Below, in pieces: positions 63,937 through 64,000 of a stretch of DNA of 64,000 bases. Both the position numbers and the translations under genes were made by a program. Every line of letters starts with the position of its first letter. Position 1 is the stretch's first letter. Origin of the DNA: Candidatus Methanomethylophilus alvi Mx1201 (GTDB taxonomy: Archaea; Thermoplasmatota; Thermoplasmata; Methanomassiliicoccales; Methanomethylophilaceae); NCBI RefSeq assembly GCF_000300255.2, contig NC_020913.1, positions 310,001-374,000 of the forward strand, written 5' to 3'. Under the pieces are notes generated by a model. The model was not told where the DNA came from. It worked only from the letters and a program-made list of their open reading frames with translations, and did not search any database.

Positions 63937-64000
63937 AGGTTTTCATAGATCCCCCCAACAGCATGGTCCTGTTCGACCTGGTGGAGAGGTTCGGCCACGA
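63933..64000 (+). CDS. Methanogenesis marker protein 5, N-terminal part (runs off the right edge)
   Basis: Only the first 22 codons are present (MKVFIDPPNSMVLFDLVERF, GH). Start ATG overlaps the marker 6 stop as ATGA. The IDPPNSMVLFDLVERFGH beginning and the position after markers 3 and 6 fit marker protein 5. Confidence 0.75.
   Translation, partial: MKVFIDPPNSMVLFDLVERFGH

Noticed and set aside
1..64000. CRISPR arrays, inteins, prophage or rRNA genes
   Set aside because: I saw no regularly spaced repeats, no intein in polC or rtcB, no phage structural genes and no rRNA-like segments.

Overview
The window comes from a methanogenic archaeon, most likely of the order Methanomassiliicoccales (Methanomethylophilaceae-like). 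It carries a methyl-coenzyme M reductase operon (mcrB-mcrD-mcrG-mcrA), most of an MCR maturation/activation locus (component A2, McrC, marker proteins 3, 6 and 5), the YcaO protein of McrA thioglycine formation, a corrinoid:CoM methyltransferase of the MtaA/MtbA type, archaeal PolD, archaeal-type ribosomal and RNA polymerase subunits and archaeal lipid genes. The lineage call is an inference from gene content and from the use of the TAG codon.

The main result concerns TAG. None of the roughly 58 genes I could delimit ends in TAG (all end in TGA or TAA), yet three genes have a TAG inside an otherwise continuous frame: a small membrane-anchored secreted protein (TAG at 3692), the methanogen marker 4/MtxX protein (TAG at 29030) and a DHH-DHHA1 nuclease/phosphoesterase (TAG at 45221, eight bases before the codons of its first catalytic motif). 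This is the pattern expected where TAG is a sense codon for pyrrolysine. It would extend pyrrolysine beyond the methylamine methyltransferases. The Pyl synthesis and tRNA genes are not in this window.

Layout. 1-1.5 kb: the right part of an IS4-type element runs in from the left edge and abuts a metallo-beta-lactamase gene that has lost its 5' end. 1.5-6.7 kb: Sua5, methionine aminopeptidase, tRNA-Leu(CAA), the first TAG gene, then rps13-rps4-rps11-rpoD. 6.8-15.3 kb (minus): PolD large subunit, a Nog1-like GTPase and a 1327-residue envelope protein with a lamin-tail domain. 15.4-21.2 kb: a probable membrane-lipid operon (tetraether synthase-like radical SAM, ferredoxin, geranylgeranyl reductase) facing an aminotransferase-unknown-mevalonate kinase operon. 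21.3-31.2 kb: zinc/Cys-rich DUF5714 protein, a frameshifted two-helix membrane protein, HD phosphohydrolase, Dus, an rnp4-yhbY-serS operon, rpl10e-dph2, MtxX, and queD-queC-queE for archaeosine precursor synthesis. 31.3-41.4 kb: catalase, a secreted protein, an Mrp/NifX-like Fe-S pair, redox genes, a structured RNA candidate, PUA and HD proteins, RtcB and tRNA-His. 41.5-50.9 kb: MtaA/MtbA, an MFS transporter, divergent phosphoesterase and DHH genes, a DMT transporter, a complete IS110/IS1111-type element with a candidate bridge RNA, argF and a DUF169 protein. 51-64 kb: the mcr operon with DUF2098, YcaO, a membrane protein, an HTH-DUF2111 regulator and the MCR activation cluster, which runs off the right edge.

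Many genes show a TATA-like box centred about 22-28 bases before the start codon and no ribosome binding site, suggesting leaderless transcripts. Downstream operon genes are packed with ATGA or TGATG overlaps. I used this spacing to choose several starts, including two of the three TAG genes.
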